DNA from: Psychroflexus longus
GTDB lineage: Bacteria; Bacteroidota; Bacteroidia; Flavobacteriales; Flavobacteriaceae
Reading direction: 5' to 3'
DNA: 64,000 nt
Assembly: GCF_020164595.1 (NCBI RefSeq)
Contig: NZ_JAIQZE010000004.1
Coordinates: 124,001-188,000 of the forward strand
The notes beneath the pieces were generated by a model. The model saw only the letters and a program-made list of their open reading frames with translations, searched no databases and was not told where the DNA came from. Below, piece by piece: positions 29,133 to 37,759 of the stretch. A program made the position numbers and the translations under genes. Within the stretch, counting starts at the first letter, position 1. Each line of letters starts with the position of its first letter.

Positions 29133-31550
29133 ATGAAAAAAATAATTATTTTTTTAGGATTTGTCTTGCCATTTCTTGGATGGAGTCAAGTTGATTTAAC
29201 TTATCAACAACCCCATGAAGATATTATGGAGTTGGCCAATGTCCCAATGACACCCTCTATGAGTATCACGCCAGAGGGAGATAAAGCAGTTTTGATTTAT
29301 CGCAATCAATACAAAACCATCGAAGAATTGTCTGAAGACGAATTGAGACTAGCAGGATTACGAATTAATCCTAAAACCAATATTTCAAGTCGCACCCGAT
29401 TTTATACCGACCTAAAACTTTTTGACCCACAACAAAAGGAGGAGCAAGTCATAAACGGCTTACCCAATAACCCTAAAATATCAAATATCAGCTGGTCGCC
29501 AGAATATAATTACATTGCTTTTACCCACACCACCGATACAGGAAATGAATTATGGGTTATCGATTACAAAAAGAAATCGGCGAATAAGTTAACCTCTGCA
29601 ATAGCTAATGGAAATATGGGAACAACCTTAAGATGGTTTCCAGATGAATCAGCGCTTTTGGTAAAGACTCTACCAAGTGATAGACCCGATTTAATCAACA
29701 CCGGGCTTAAAGTACCAACCGGGCCAACGGTTTCAGTAAACGAAGCGGGAGTAGAAGCGCAAAACAGAACCTACCAGGATCTTTTAACTAACAAAGATGA
29801 TGAGCTTAACTTTGAAGTCTTAGCAACTTCTGAGATCCATAAAGTTGACTTGAAAGGCAACAAAAGTCTTTGGAAGCCTGCAGCAATGTATGGCAGCATG
29901 TACTTTTCTCCTGATGGAAACTACGTCATGCTATCTGAAATCAAAAAGCCTTTCTCCTACATTGTGACTTACGGAAGGTTTCCAACTTCTTACAATATTT
30001 ATAAATCAGATGGAGACTTAGCTTATTTTGTAGCTGATATTCCACTAATTGAAGAACAACCTAAAGGCTTCATGTCTACAAGAACAGGCCCTCGTAATAT
30101 GTCTTGGAGAAACGATCATCCAGCAACTCTGGTCTGGGTAGAAGCTTTGGATGAAGGAGATGCCAACAAAGAAGTAGACTACAGAGATGAGGTTTATCAA
30201 CTTGAAGCTCCTTTTGATGGAGATAAAGACGTATTAGCTAAAACTAAATTACGCTACTCCGGAATTACCTGGGGAGATGACGAAACAGCGATTTTAAGAG
30301 AATACTGGTGGAATACAAGAACTTCTAAAACCAGTATTTTTAATCCTTCACAGCCGGATCAGGCGCATGTAGTGTTCAACGAACGCAACTATCAAAACAC
30401 TTACGACGATCCAGGTGATTTCGTAACTACCAAAAATAAATTTAATGAATCAGTACTTCAGATTTTGAAAGGAAAACTGATTTTGACTGGCGCTGGATAT
30501 TCTGAAGAAGGAAAATATCCTTTTGTTGATGAATATGACCTAAAGTCCAAAAAGACAAAACGTGTTTTTCAGGTGGAAGAATCTGAATATTTAGAGTCTT
30601 TTGTAGATATGATTGATGCTAAAAAAGGACTTATCCTTACTCGACTTGAAAGCAGTAATCAGTATCCAAATTATTACTTCAGAAATTATAAAAAAGGAAA
30701 TTTAGAGCAAATTACAGACTTTCAGAATCCTTTTGAAGCGCTTCAAAATGTTCACAAAGAGATTATTACTTACAAAAGAGATGATGGTTTAGAGCTTTCG
30801 GCTACTTTGTATTTACCTGTAGATTATGAAGAAGGCAAGAAATATCCTATGATCATGTGGGCGTATCCACGTGAATACAAAGACAAGAACTCTGCATCTC
30901 AAGTGACCTCAAGCAGTAAAGAATTCACTTATCCTTACTACGGTTCGCCTATTTACTGGGTGAATAGAGGTTATGTGGTTTTGGATGATACTGCCTTCCC
31001 AATTATTGGCGCAGGAGAGGATCAGCCCAACGACACTTTTGTAGAACAACTTGTTGGTAATGCCAAAGCTGCTATAGATGCTGTGGATGAAATGGGATAT
31101 ATCGATAGAAATAAAGTGGCTGTCGGCGGACATAGCTATGGAGCTTTTATGACTGCCAATTTGTTGTCCCACTCCGATTTGTTTGCAGCTGGAATTGCCA
31201 GGAGCGGTGCTTATAACAGAACCTTAACTCCGTTTGGATTCCAGTCCGAAGAGCGTAATTACTGGGAAGCTCCAAGTCTATACAACACCATGTCTCCATT
31301 TATGAATGCACACAAAATGAAGACACCTTTGTTATTGATTCACGGACAAGCCGATAATAATTCTGGAACTTATCCTATGCAAAGCGAGCGTTATTTCAAT
31401 GCCCTCAAGGGTCTTGGAGCTCCAGCGAGATTAGTGATGTTGCCAAAAGAAAGCCATGGCTATGCTGCCAAGGAAAGCATTATGCACATGTTGTGGGAAC
31501 AAGACCAATGGCTCGAGAAGTACGTTAAAAACAGAGATTTGGAGCAGTAG
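29133..31550 (+). CDS. S9 family serine peptidase (glutamyl endopeptidase-like)
   Basis: The 805-residue exported peptidase has a signal peptide (1-19), a beta-propeller N-terminal half and a C-terminal alpha/beta hydrolase domain. The triad is S668 (GGHSYGAF), D741 (GQADNNSGTYP) and H775 (ESHGY). The arrangement matches the S9D branch related to plant chloroplast glutamyl endopeptidase rather than classical DPP-IV. It probably digests peptides in the periplasm. It is monocistronic with a terminator. Confidence 0.92.
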   Translation: MKKIIIFLGFVLPFLGWSQVDLTYQQPHEDIMELANVPMTPSMSITPEGDKAVLIYRNQYKTIEELSEDELRLAGLRINPKTNISSRTRFYTDLKLFDPQQKEEQVINGLPNNPKISNISWSPEYNYIAFTHTTDTGNELWVIDYKKKSANKLTSAIANGNMGTTLRWFPDESALLVKTLPSDRPDLINTGLKVPTGPTVSVNEAGVEAQNRTYQDLLTNKDDELNFEVLATSEIHKVDLKGNKSLWKPAAMYGSMYFSPDGNYVMLSEIKKPFSYIVTYGRFPTSYNIYKSDGDLAYFVADIPLIEEQPKGFMSTRTGPRNMSWRNDHPATLVWVEALDEGDANKEVDYRDEVYQLEAPFDGDKDVLAKTKLRYSGITWGDDETAILREYWWNTRTSKTSIFNPSQPDQAHVVFNERNYQNTYDDPGDFVTTKNKFNESVLQILKGKLILTGAGYSEEGKYPFVDEYDLKSKKTKRVFQVEESEYLESFVDMIDAKKGLILTRLESSNQYPNYYFRNYKKGNLEQITDFQNPFEALQNVHKEIITYKRDDGLELSATLYLPVDYEEGKKYPMIMWAYPREYKDKNSASQVTSSSKEFTYPYYGSPIYWVNRGYVVLDDTAFPIIGAGEDQPNDTFVEQLVGNAKAAIDAVDEMGYIDRNKVAVGGHSYGAFMTANLLSHSDLFAAGIARSGAYNRTLTPFGFQSEERNYWEAPSLYNTMSPFMNAHKMKTPLLLIHGQADNNSGTYPMQSERYFNALKGLGAPARLVMLPKESHGYAAKESIMHMLWEQDQWLEKYVKNRDLEQ

Positions 31551-31574
31551 AATTTCTTCTGATTTCGATTTTAG

Positions 31575-31610
31575 AAAAGACTGGAAGTTTGTGCTTCTGG
31601 TCTTTTTTGT
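31575..31610 (+). terminator. Terminator after the S9 peptidase gene
   Basis: AAAAGAC/GTCTTTT and an inner GAAG/CTTC pair form a stem interrupted by a 2-base mismatch (31575-31606) and run into TTTTGTTTTTG. Confidence 0.75.
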
Positions 31611-31650
31611 TTTTGTTCATTTAAATATTCAGTAGAATATAGATGACTTT

Positions 31651-31845
31651 CTAATTTTTAGAATCTCGTTTTACAATATATTTTGATAAAAATCCCATGA
31701 TCAATATAGAGAATATGAAATGAAACATGAATGCTTCAAATTGAAATCCATCACCTTTTAAAACATAAAAACCAGTCATAAGCAAAGCATATACAAATGC
31801 TGAAATCCCTGCGAATATCAATCTGGTTTTATTGGTTTTAGTCAT
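31651..31845 (-). CDS. Small two-helix membrane protein
   Basis: The 64-residue protein has a basic N-terminus, two hydrophobic helices (about 9-29 and 37-57) and a basic C-terminus. It resembles the 70-residue protein at 44146-44358: both have K-x-R, then IFA...F/VFA..M.GF.Y..G..F....F.F.F in the same order. Function unknown. Confidence 0.6.
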   Translation of the reverse strand: MTKTNKTRLIFAGISAFVYALLMTGFYVLKGDGFQFEAFMFHFIFSILIMGFLSKYIVKRDSKN

Positions 31846-31989
31846 CTGTTTCCTTTTTCAATCGATTAAATAACTTGAATGGAGCTTCCTTTCACTTGGA
31901 TTTGATTATTGGGAGCTAAAAGTTCATTAGCAAAAATATTTAATGGGAATAATATAAAAATCATGAAAATAATTTGATGTTTTTCAAAC

Positions 31990-32223
31990 TCAATTAGCTA
32001 TGACCAGTTTTTTTAATAACATCCATTTCAACTGAATAAGTTCTCCACTTTGAGAGTCTATTTTTTTGATTCTTGGGGATACCAAAAAGGCAATAGCTCC
32101 AGAGATGGCTGCAATTATTCCTGTATTCAATTCATTAAATAAATAATTGATCGCAAACCATGTTACAATAAAAATGATAAGAAATACCAGTTTTGTAAAA
32201 ATCTGTAATCGAGCTTTTGACAT
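31990..32223 (-). CDS. Small membrane protein
   Basis: The 77-residue protein has two hydrophobic segments (about 10-30 and 35-50) followed by a short cytoplasmic tail containing SPRIKKIDSQSG and QLKW. Similar proteins occur as hypotheticals in Flavobacteriia by memory. No function can be assigned; codon use is like the neighbours. Confidence 0.6.
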   Translation of the reverse strand: MSKARLQIFTKLVFLIIFIVTWFAINYLFNELNTGIIAAISGAIAFLVSPRIKKIDSQSGELIQLKWMLLKKLVIAN

Positions 32224-32505
32224 GGATCTAGTGGTTTGTTGAAAATTAAATATAGATGTTTTATTGGAATTTTGAAAGATATGTGCAGTGACTATAAACT
32301 TGTGGTTTGGAGAAATGTTTTTCTTTAAATTAGATTAAGTGTTTATTGTATAATTGATTTTAATTCTTGTGTTTTATTTTAAACATTCATTTGATTGAAA
32401 CTATTCAAAGTGAACTTACAGCAAAGCTCCCACATAAAATTAGGATAAATATCAAACTATAACTTCTAGCTTAAGGTTAACTTTATCAAATTCAGAATAA
32501 CAATT

Positions 32506-33825
32506 TCATTCAGCTAGTTTTTCTTTTCCAATATGTTTGAGGTAAAAATAGCCGCCAATTCCAGCTATAATTGAAGCTGCGAGTATTCCTATCTTGGCTT
32601 GAGTTTTGTAAAGTTCATTTTCGAAGGCCAACTCTGTTATGAATATAGACATCGTAAAACCGATAGATGCTAAAACTCCGAGGCCAAAGACATGTTTGAA
32701 CGTTACTCCTTCAGGGAGAAAACTTATTTTAAAAAATACCATCAGTTTGGTCAACATCATTATTCCAATTACTTTTCCAGCAAGCAGTCCACAAATCACT
32801 CCCAGAGTTACCGGATTAAAAAAGTTACTAAAAGCTTCCTGATTGATGGTGACACCTGCATTTGCAAAAGCAAAAAGAGGCAGAACAATAAAGTTGACAA
32901 AAGGACTTAATGCCTTTTCAAGCCTGTGTAGTGGAGCGGTAGCGTCTTCTGAAAGCATGGAGAATTTCTCAATATTATCTGCAATATCCTCTTCGCGTTC
33001 TTTTTCTCTAAAAAACGTTTTGATTTTGTAAGATAGTTGTCGGGCTTTCCTTAAGAAAAGCTTGGAGCTTATTTTTTCGTTCGAGGGTATTGTAAAAGCC
33101 ACTAAAATAGCTGCAATCGTAGCATGAACTCCTGAAAGTAAAATGGCAAGCCAGAGGCCGCCAATCCCAAACATGGCATAGAAAATCGTATTTCTGATAC
33201 CCACTTTATTGGCTAAAAACAGAATTAATAAAAATCCGCCAGCTAGTCCCAGATTGAACAAAGATATATCTGAAGTGTAGAAAAAGGCAATAACTAAAAC
33301 CGCTCCCAGGTCATCTACAATGGCAATCGCAGTTAAAAATATTTTTAGTGAGATGGGAACTTTATCTCCCAAGAGATAGATCACGCCAAGGGCAAAGGCA
33401 ATATCCGTGGCCATAGGAATTCCCCATCCTGCCACAGCATCTGTGTGTTGTGTAAGACTGAAATATATCACTGCCGGAACAAGCATGCCGCCAACGGCTG
33501 CAGAGACAGGTAAAATTGATTTTTTGATACTATTAAGCTGACCGTGTAAAAATTCATGTTTCAGTTCTAAACCTATCACGAAAAAGAAAATTGACATCAA
33601 ACCATCATTTATCCAGTGAAGTAAATTTTTCTTAATGACGAAATCTTCAAATCCTATGTATAAATAATTCTTCCAGAAATTATGATATTGATCTGATAAC
33701 GGCGAGTTAGCAATGATTAATGCTAAAAAAGCAGAAGCAATAAGCAGAAATCCAACTGAAGTTTTCTTCTCAATGAAATTCTTGATAGGGAGAACAAGAT
33801 GAGTATCCAGGTTTGATTTTTTCAT
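32506..33825 (-). CDS. nhaA: Na+/H+ antiporter
   Basis: This electrogenic inner-membrane antiporter exports Na+ in exchange for protons. The 439-residue protein carries the ion-binding aspartates in AIVDDLGAV and MATDIAFAL, and the opening of the family (GFLLIASAFLALIIANS). It has a cytoplasmic charged loop (~245-285) longer than in E. coli. It suits a marine organism. It appears monocistronic. Confidence 0.94.
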   Translation of the reverse strand: MKKSNLDTHLVLPIKNFIEKKTSVGFLLIASAFLALIIANSPLSDQYHNFWKNYLYIGFEDFVIKKNLLHWINDGLMSIFFFVIGLELKHEFLHGQLNSIKKSILPVSAAVGGMLVPAVIYFSLTQHTDAVAGWGIPMATDIAFALGVIYLLGDKVPISLKIFLTAIAIVDDLGAVLVIAFFYTSDISLFNLGLAGGFLLILFLANKVGIRNTIFYAMFGIGGLWLAILLSGVHATIAAILVAFTIPSNEKISSKLFLRKARQLSYKIKTFFREKEREEDIADNIEKFSMLSEDATAPLHRLEKALSPFVNFIVLPLFAFANAGVTINQEAFSNFFNPVTLGVICGLLAGKVIGIMMLTKLMVFFKISFLPEGVTFKHVFGLGVLASIGFTMSIFITELAFENELYKTQAKIGILAASIIAGIGGYFYLKHIGKEKLAE

Positions 33826-33986
33826 AAAAAATATCCTTTGACAAGATTTGATGTTGAAAAATCTCCAAGTTAGACACTAAAACTTTAACCAAATATGATA
33901 TAAATTAGTTTTTTTAAGTTTTAGTGTATATCATGATCTAGCTTCAATTTGAAAAAGATCATTGTTTCACCACATGTGGCAGAATT

Positions 33987-34274
33987 TTAATCTCCGGAAA
34001 AAGGAGTCTTTATAATGCCTGCAGCGAGTTCTGCCCAAATCAAAAAGAATAAAAAAAGAATTGTACCTAACAACACAAAGCGGGTTAATTTGAATTTAAA
34101 AATCCTCAATGTAAACTCTATTGCAAGTGTGAGAAGCATTAGTAATGCTGCCATGATAATAAAATCGAAAACACTCCAGTTGACTTCCTTGCTTATTTGC
34201 ATGCCAATGAATGGAATCAGCAAAAGCAAAGGAATACTGAGTAGCGTGATTTGATGTCTTTTGATTGGTATCAT
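33987..34274 (-). CDS. Small three-helix membrane protein
   Basis: The 95-residue protein has three hydrophobic stretches (about 8-27, 33-55 and 63-88). No family recognised. Similar short hypotheticals are common in Flavobacteriia. It lies alone between nhaA and an outer-membrane protein gene on the same strand. Confidence 0.6.
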   Translation of the reverse strand: MIPIKRHQITLLSIPLLLLIPFIGMQISKEVNWSVFDFIIMAALLMLLTLAIEFTLRIFKFKLTRFVLLGTILFLFFLIWAELAAGIIKTPFSGD

Positions 34275-34366
34275 GGCTTTTGGGTGTTTAAGATTAAAAT
34301 AGGTAGTGTTTTTTACTCAATAAACTTAATTTATAAATATTTAAAAATAGGTAACTAAACATGAAT

Positions 34367-35011
34367 TTAAAATTGAATACCCAAACTAAATCCATATGAG
34401 CGATAGACAATACTCATCGGGTCATCGTTGACGCCTTCCAAAATACTTTCATTAAAAATGAAATCATTAAAATCTCCAAATACATTCAAATTTACCACGA
34501 AACCGTCTACTGTTGTGATTGGGAATTGAAGTCCGAGACGAAGATTGGCAAAATTGCTATCTATTTTTTCATCTAATGCAATATTACCAGCTAACATGAA
34601 ATTGAGATTTACGCTTTCATAATCCACAAAATGATATTTCATGACCGTTCCAGCTTTTAGCGCTGTAATACTCTGTTGAACTTGGTGCTGAATACCACCA
34701 ACTGCTCCTAAAGTAAACTTTTTAAAAATGGGGTAGCTGTAGCTGTAAAGAATACCATAGGCAACTTTATTTGTAAGTTCTTCTTGACTTCCATAAATAA
34801 TTTTGCCATTTTCATCTCTGCTTTTGTAATTATATTCAGTCGAGTTCGCCACTGCAAAATCAATATCGACATGTGAAAACCAGCGTTTTTCTAAGGGGAC
34901 TGGATCTGTGCTTTTAGCTATAGCATTTCCAGCGTTGAGAAGGTCTAACGGATTTTGGGAGTGGGCGGAAAGTGCTAGAGCAAGTGTAAGAACGAGAAAT
35001 ATATTTTTCAT
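34367..35011 (-). CDS. Outer-membrane beta-barrel protein
   Basis: The 214-residue protein has a signal peptide (1-18, ALSAHSQ) and alternating polar/hydrophobic strands ending GIQF, with terminal Phe. This is the pattern of a small OmpW/OmpA-like eight-strand barrel. No specific family recognised. It is 12 bp downstream of a cupin gene and probably co-transcribed with it. Confidence 0.72.
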   Translation of the reverse strand: MKNIFLVLTLALALSAHSQNPLDLLNAGNAIAKSTDPVPLEKRWFSHVDIDFAVANSTEYNYKSRDENGKIIYGSQEELTNKVAYGILYSYSYPIFKKFTLGAVGGIQHQVQQSITALKAGTVMKYHFVDYESVNLNFMLAGNIALDEKIDSNFANLRLGLQFPITTVDGFVVNLNVFGDFNDFIFNESILEGVNDDPMSIVYRSYGFSLGIQF

Positions 35012-35023
35012 AAGGATTGATAT

Positions 35024-35389
35024 CTAAATTTCATCCAGTTTTTTCACTGTTAATTCATTTTCAGTATTACCGGTATTCAGAGTAGATTTTGGCTCAAACA
35101 TGAGGACTTTTGCTTCACCAACAGCTGAGGGTTTATGTTGAGCTCCCTTGGGAACTATAATAAATTCTCCCGCATTAATTTCATGAATTTCATTCTCGAG
35201 TTCCATCTTGATCTTTCCTTCTATGACCAGAAATAGTTCATCTTCATCTTCATGCTGATGCATTATAAATTCATCTTTGAATTTGGCAATTTTAACATGT
35301 TGTCCATTGAGCTCTCCTATAATTTTGGGATTCCAGAATTCTGAAAATGAATTGAATTTTTCTTGAAGGTTGACTGGTTTTATTTTCAC
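35024..35389 (-). CDS. Cupin-domain protein
   Basis: The 121-residue small cupin shows motif 1 as HQHEDEDELFLVIEG (metal ligands H-x-H-x(n)-E) and motif 2 as PKGAQHKPSA with the last His. Such proteins are often metal-binding isomerases or sensors. It is 11 bp after the AI-2E gene and 12 bp before a barrel gene, forming a likely three-gene transcript. Confidence 0.85.
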   Translation of the reverse strand: MKIKPVNLQEKFNSFSEFWNPKIIGELNGQHVKIAKFKDEFIMHQHEDEDELFLVIEGKIKMELENEIHEINAGEFIIVPKGAQHKPSAVGEAKVLMFEPKSTLNTGNTENELTVKKLDEI

Positions 35390-35400
35390 AGGAATTGTTA

Positions 35401-36510
35401 TTAATTTCTATTGATTAATTTTTCTTTTAATCGTTTAAAAATATTTTCCTTATTCTTTTTCTTTTCTACAAAATTGTCGTTTCCAATTAATAATCCAAGT
35501 GCTTGTAACTGTTCATATTCTTTGCATACCACTTTTAGCATGGCTGCAAAAGGTAAGAACAGTACCATACCAGCGACTCCCCAAACGCTTGCTCCAATGA
35601 TAAGACTTAGAATGGCAGCAAACGCATTTACATTGACACTACTTCCCACAATTTTAGGATTCAAGAAATTGCCTTCCAGTAATTGAACAAACCAAAACAG
35701 AATGGCTACTGCTAGTGGAACCCATAATTGGTCATGAGACATAAAGGCATATAAAACGGGTATTGTCGCACCAAGAGTTGTACCAATGTATGGGATGATA
35801 GATAAGGATGCTGCTAGAAAACCAAACAAAAAAGGGCTGTCTATTCCAATGATCCAAAGGCCAATACTGTTGAGAGTTCCCAAAATCAAAATCAAAATCA
35901 GCATGCCAGATAAATATTTTTGTCCAACCTGCTGTACACCTTTTAGCATGTTGAAAAACTGATTTTTTTTACCTGCTGGAGAGAATTTCATAAATGCTTT
36001 CACCAAGCCTTTGTTGTAGATCAGGAATAAAAACAGATAAATAAACATGGTAATCAATCCGGTCAAGAAATTGGCGGTACTACTAAAAGTACCTCCCAGA
36101 ACTGCCCCTGCAGAATTTTTTAACCAGGTTGTCAAATCATTAAGCAGCTCATCTTCATTGAGCTGATCAACTAAACTTACGTTCTTATTGATGTAAATAA
36201 TGATGTCGGTGTAAAGATTGGAAAGTTTAGATCCAAAATTATTAATCTCATCGGATAATGCTATGATTTCTGCTGAAAAAAAAGTAAGTCCTCCACCAAT
36301 TACCACTACTAGTACTAAAATTGATATAAATCCAGATAAGATATTTCCCAACCCCCAACCAATCAATTTTTTATGTACTGGATATAAAATAAAGGCTAAA
36401 ATCAACGCTATACCAAGAGGAACTAAAATTGATTTAGCTACCACAAGGAAAGCAATAAAGGTGGCGATGAAAGCCATGGTAAAAAATGAATTTTGAAAGG
36501 ATAATTTCAT
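35401..36510 (-). CDS. AI-2E family (PerM/TqsA-like) membrane protein
   Basis: The 369-residue polytopic membrane protein has the AI-2E/UPF0118 layout: two N-terminal helices, a soluble segment (~75-140), then five or six helices containing PYIGTTLGATIPV and a Lys-rich cytoplasmic tail. Relatives export autoinducer-2 or act as Na+(Li+)/H+ antiporters, so function is open. First of a probable operon with the cupin and barrel genes. Confidence 0.87.
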   Translation of the reverse strand: MKLSFQNSFFTMAFIATFIAFLVVAKSILVPLGIALILAFILYPVHKKLIGWGLGNILSGFISILVLVVVIGGGLTFFSAEIIALSDEINNFGSKLSNLYTDIIIYINKNVSLVDQLNEDELLNDLTTWLKNSAGAVLGGTFSSTANFLTGLITMFIYLFLFLIYNKGLVKAFMKFSPAGKKNQFFNMLKGVQQVGQKYLSGMLILILILGTLNSIGLWIIGIDSPFLFGFLAASLSIIPYIGTTLGATIPVLYAFMSHDQLWVPLAVAILFWFVQLLEGNFLNPKIVGSSVNVNAFAAILSLIIGASVWGVAGMVLFLPFAAMLKVVCKEYEQLQALGLLIGNDNFVEKKKNKENIFKRLKEKLINRN

Positions 36511-36689
36511 GAATTTATTTGCTTTTAAGGACTTTCTATTATTTTAGATCCTATCTCAGGATTAATTTTAGTGAGTAAAATTAGTGATTCTAAATTTATA
36601 CTTTATCCATCTTTTGGGCTTTATAGTATATCATTGTTAAATATTCTAATGGTAAAGAAAAACATGCTCATCTAAATATTTATTGAAAT

Positions 36690-37532
36690 TTATTTCAAAG
36701 GTGGTTGATGGGAAGTCTGAGACTTTTTGCTCATATGTCTAGTATTTTTGTAGTAATCAATAATCCTTGAGCCTTGGTTTTCTACTTTTTGAATCACACC
36801 TTTTTTATCCAGTAAGTAATGCGTCGGGTAGATTTGAGCTTGGAGTGTATTAGTAATCAACTTTTTTTGATTTGGAATTACTTTGTAATTAAACTCTGTC
36901 TTTTCAAGAAATCTTTCAAGCTGAGCCTTCGGATCCAAAGCCAAACTGATAAAAAGAATATCTTTATTATTGTTCTGTTCAACAAATTCATTCAATTCTG
37001 GAAATTCTTCAATACATGCTTTACAGTTGATGAACCAGGTTTTTATAAAAACGTCTTTGCCTTTGATGCTGGCATTGGTATATCGATTACCATCGAGATC
37101 AACAAAGTCAAATTCCGGGAAAGCCTGACCTTCTTGTGAGAAGTGTTTTAGAATTGTGTAAGCTTGAGATTTTATAGTGTTTTTTATACTCTTATTGGCA
37201 GTATCACTTAGTTTGTACAGCCTGTATAGATTTCCTCCATCTTCCGATTTTAATTTCAAAGGAATATAATGACCTGAAGTCAGCTTTTTTAAAGCTTGTT
37301 CTTTGTCAATAGGATCTGTGTTTTCGTCTATACTTTTGAACTCTGAGGCTAGATCCACCTGATTTAAATGATAAGTCCACCAGGTTCTAAAATTAGCTTC
37401 CAGATTTTCTGCTTTAACTTTTGGTTCTAAATTTTCTAAAGAATTCTCATCAACAGGCTTTTTGGAGTTCTCTTTACATGAAAAGATAGCAAAAGCTAGA
37501 ATTGAGTAAAGGACAAGGAGTGTTTTATTCAT
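36690..37532 (-). CDS. TlpA-like thioredoxin-fold lipoprotein
   Basis: The 280-residue lipoprotein has a lipobox ending at C19 (FAIFSC) and a C-terminal thioredoxin/AhpC-TSA domain (~135-260) with active-site C170-x-x-C173 in NCKACIEEF. The N-terminal ~110 residues are unassigned. It is probably a periplasmic disulfide reductase of the TlpA/ResA type, tethered to a membrane. The C-terminal tail is rich in Lys, Ser and His. Monocistronic. Confidence 0.85.
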   Translation of the reverse strand: MNKTLLVLYSILAFAIFSCKENSKKPVDENSLENLEPKVKAENLEANFRTWWTYHLNQVDLASEFKSIDENTDPIDKEQALKKLTSGHYIPLKLKSEDGGNLYRLYKLSDTANKSIKNTIKSQAYTILKHFSQEGQAFPEFDFVDLDGNRYTNASIKGKDVFIKTWFINCKACIEEFPELNEFVEQNNNKDILFISLALDPKAQLERFLEKTEFNYKVIPNQKKLITNTLQAQIYPTHYLLDKKGVIQKVENQGSRIIDYYKNTRHMSKKSQTSHQPPLK

Positions 37533-37704
37533 AAGAGATTATATTTCAGTTCATCTAAAGTATAATTAATTATCAATTTTGCAAGTGAGTTCTGGCTAAG
37601 ACTGGATGGTTTAAATCATGACCTTGTGCTAAGCAATGTAGCGATAAGCAATAATCATAACTGAAACAAATTCAGAATAAATATTTTTGAAATTATAAAA
37701 TAAA

Positions 37705-37734
37705 AAAGGACCTGAGTTTTAAGTCAGATCCTTT
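37705..37734 (-). terminator. Terminator after the OmpA-family gene
   Basis: AAAGGACCTGA (37705-37715) pairs with TCAGATCCTTT (37724-37734) with one mismatch, and the minus-strand continuation is T-rich (TTTTATTTTATAA). It follows the OmpA-family stop by 25 bp. Confidence 0.75.
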
Positions 37735-37759
37735 ATGAATTTATTGTTTTTTAAGCATT

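Noticed and set aside
31866-31964. 32-codon minus-strand ORF between two small membrane protein genes
   Set aside because: It is short with no clear signal or conservation; left unannotated.
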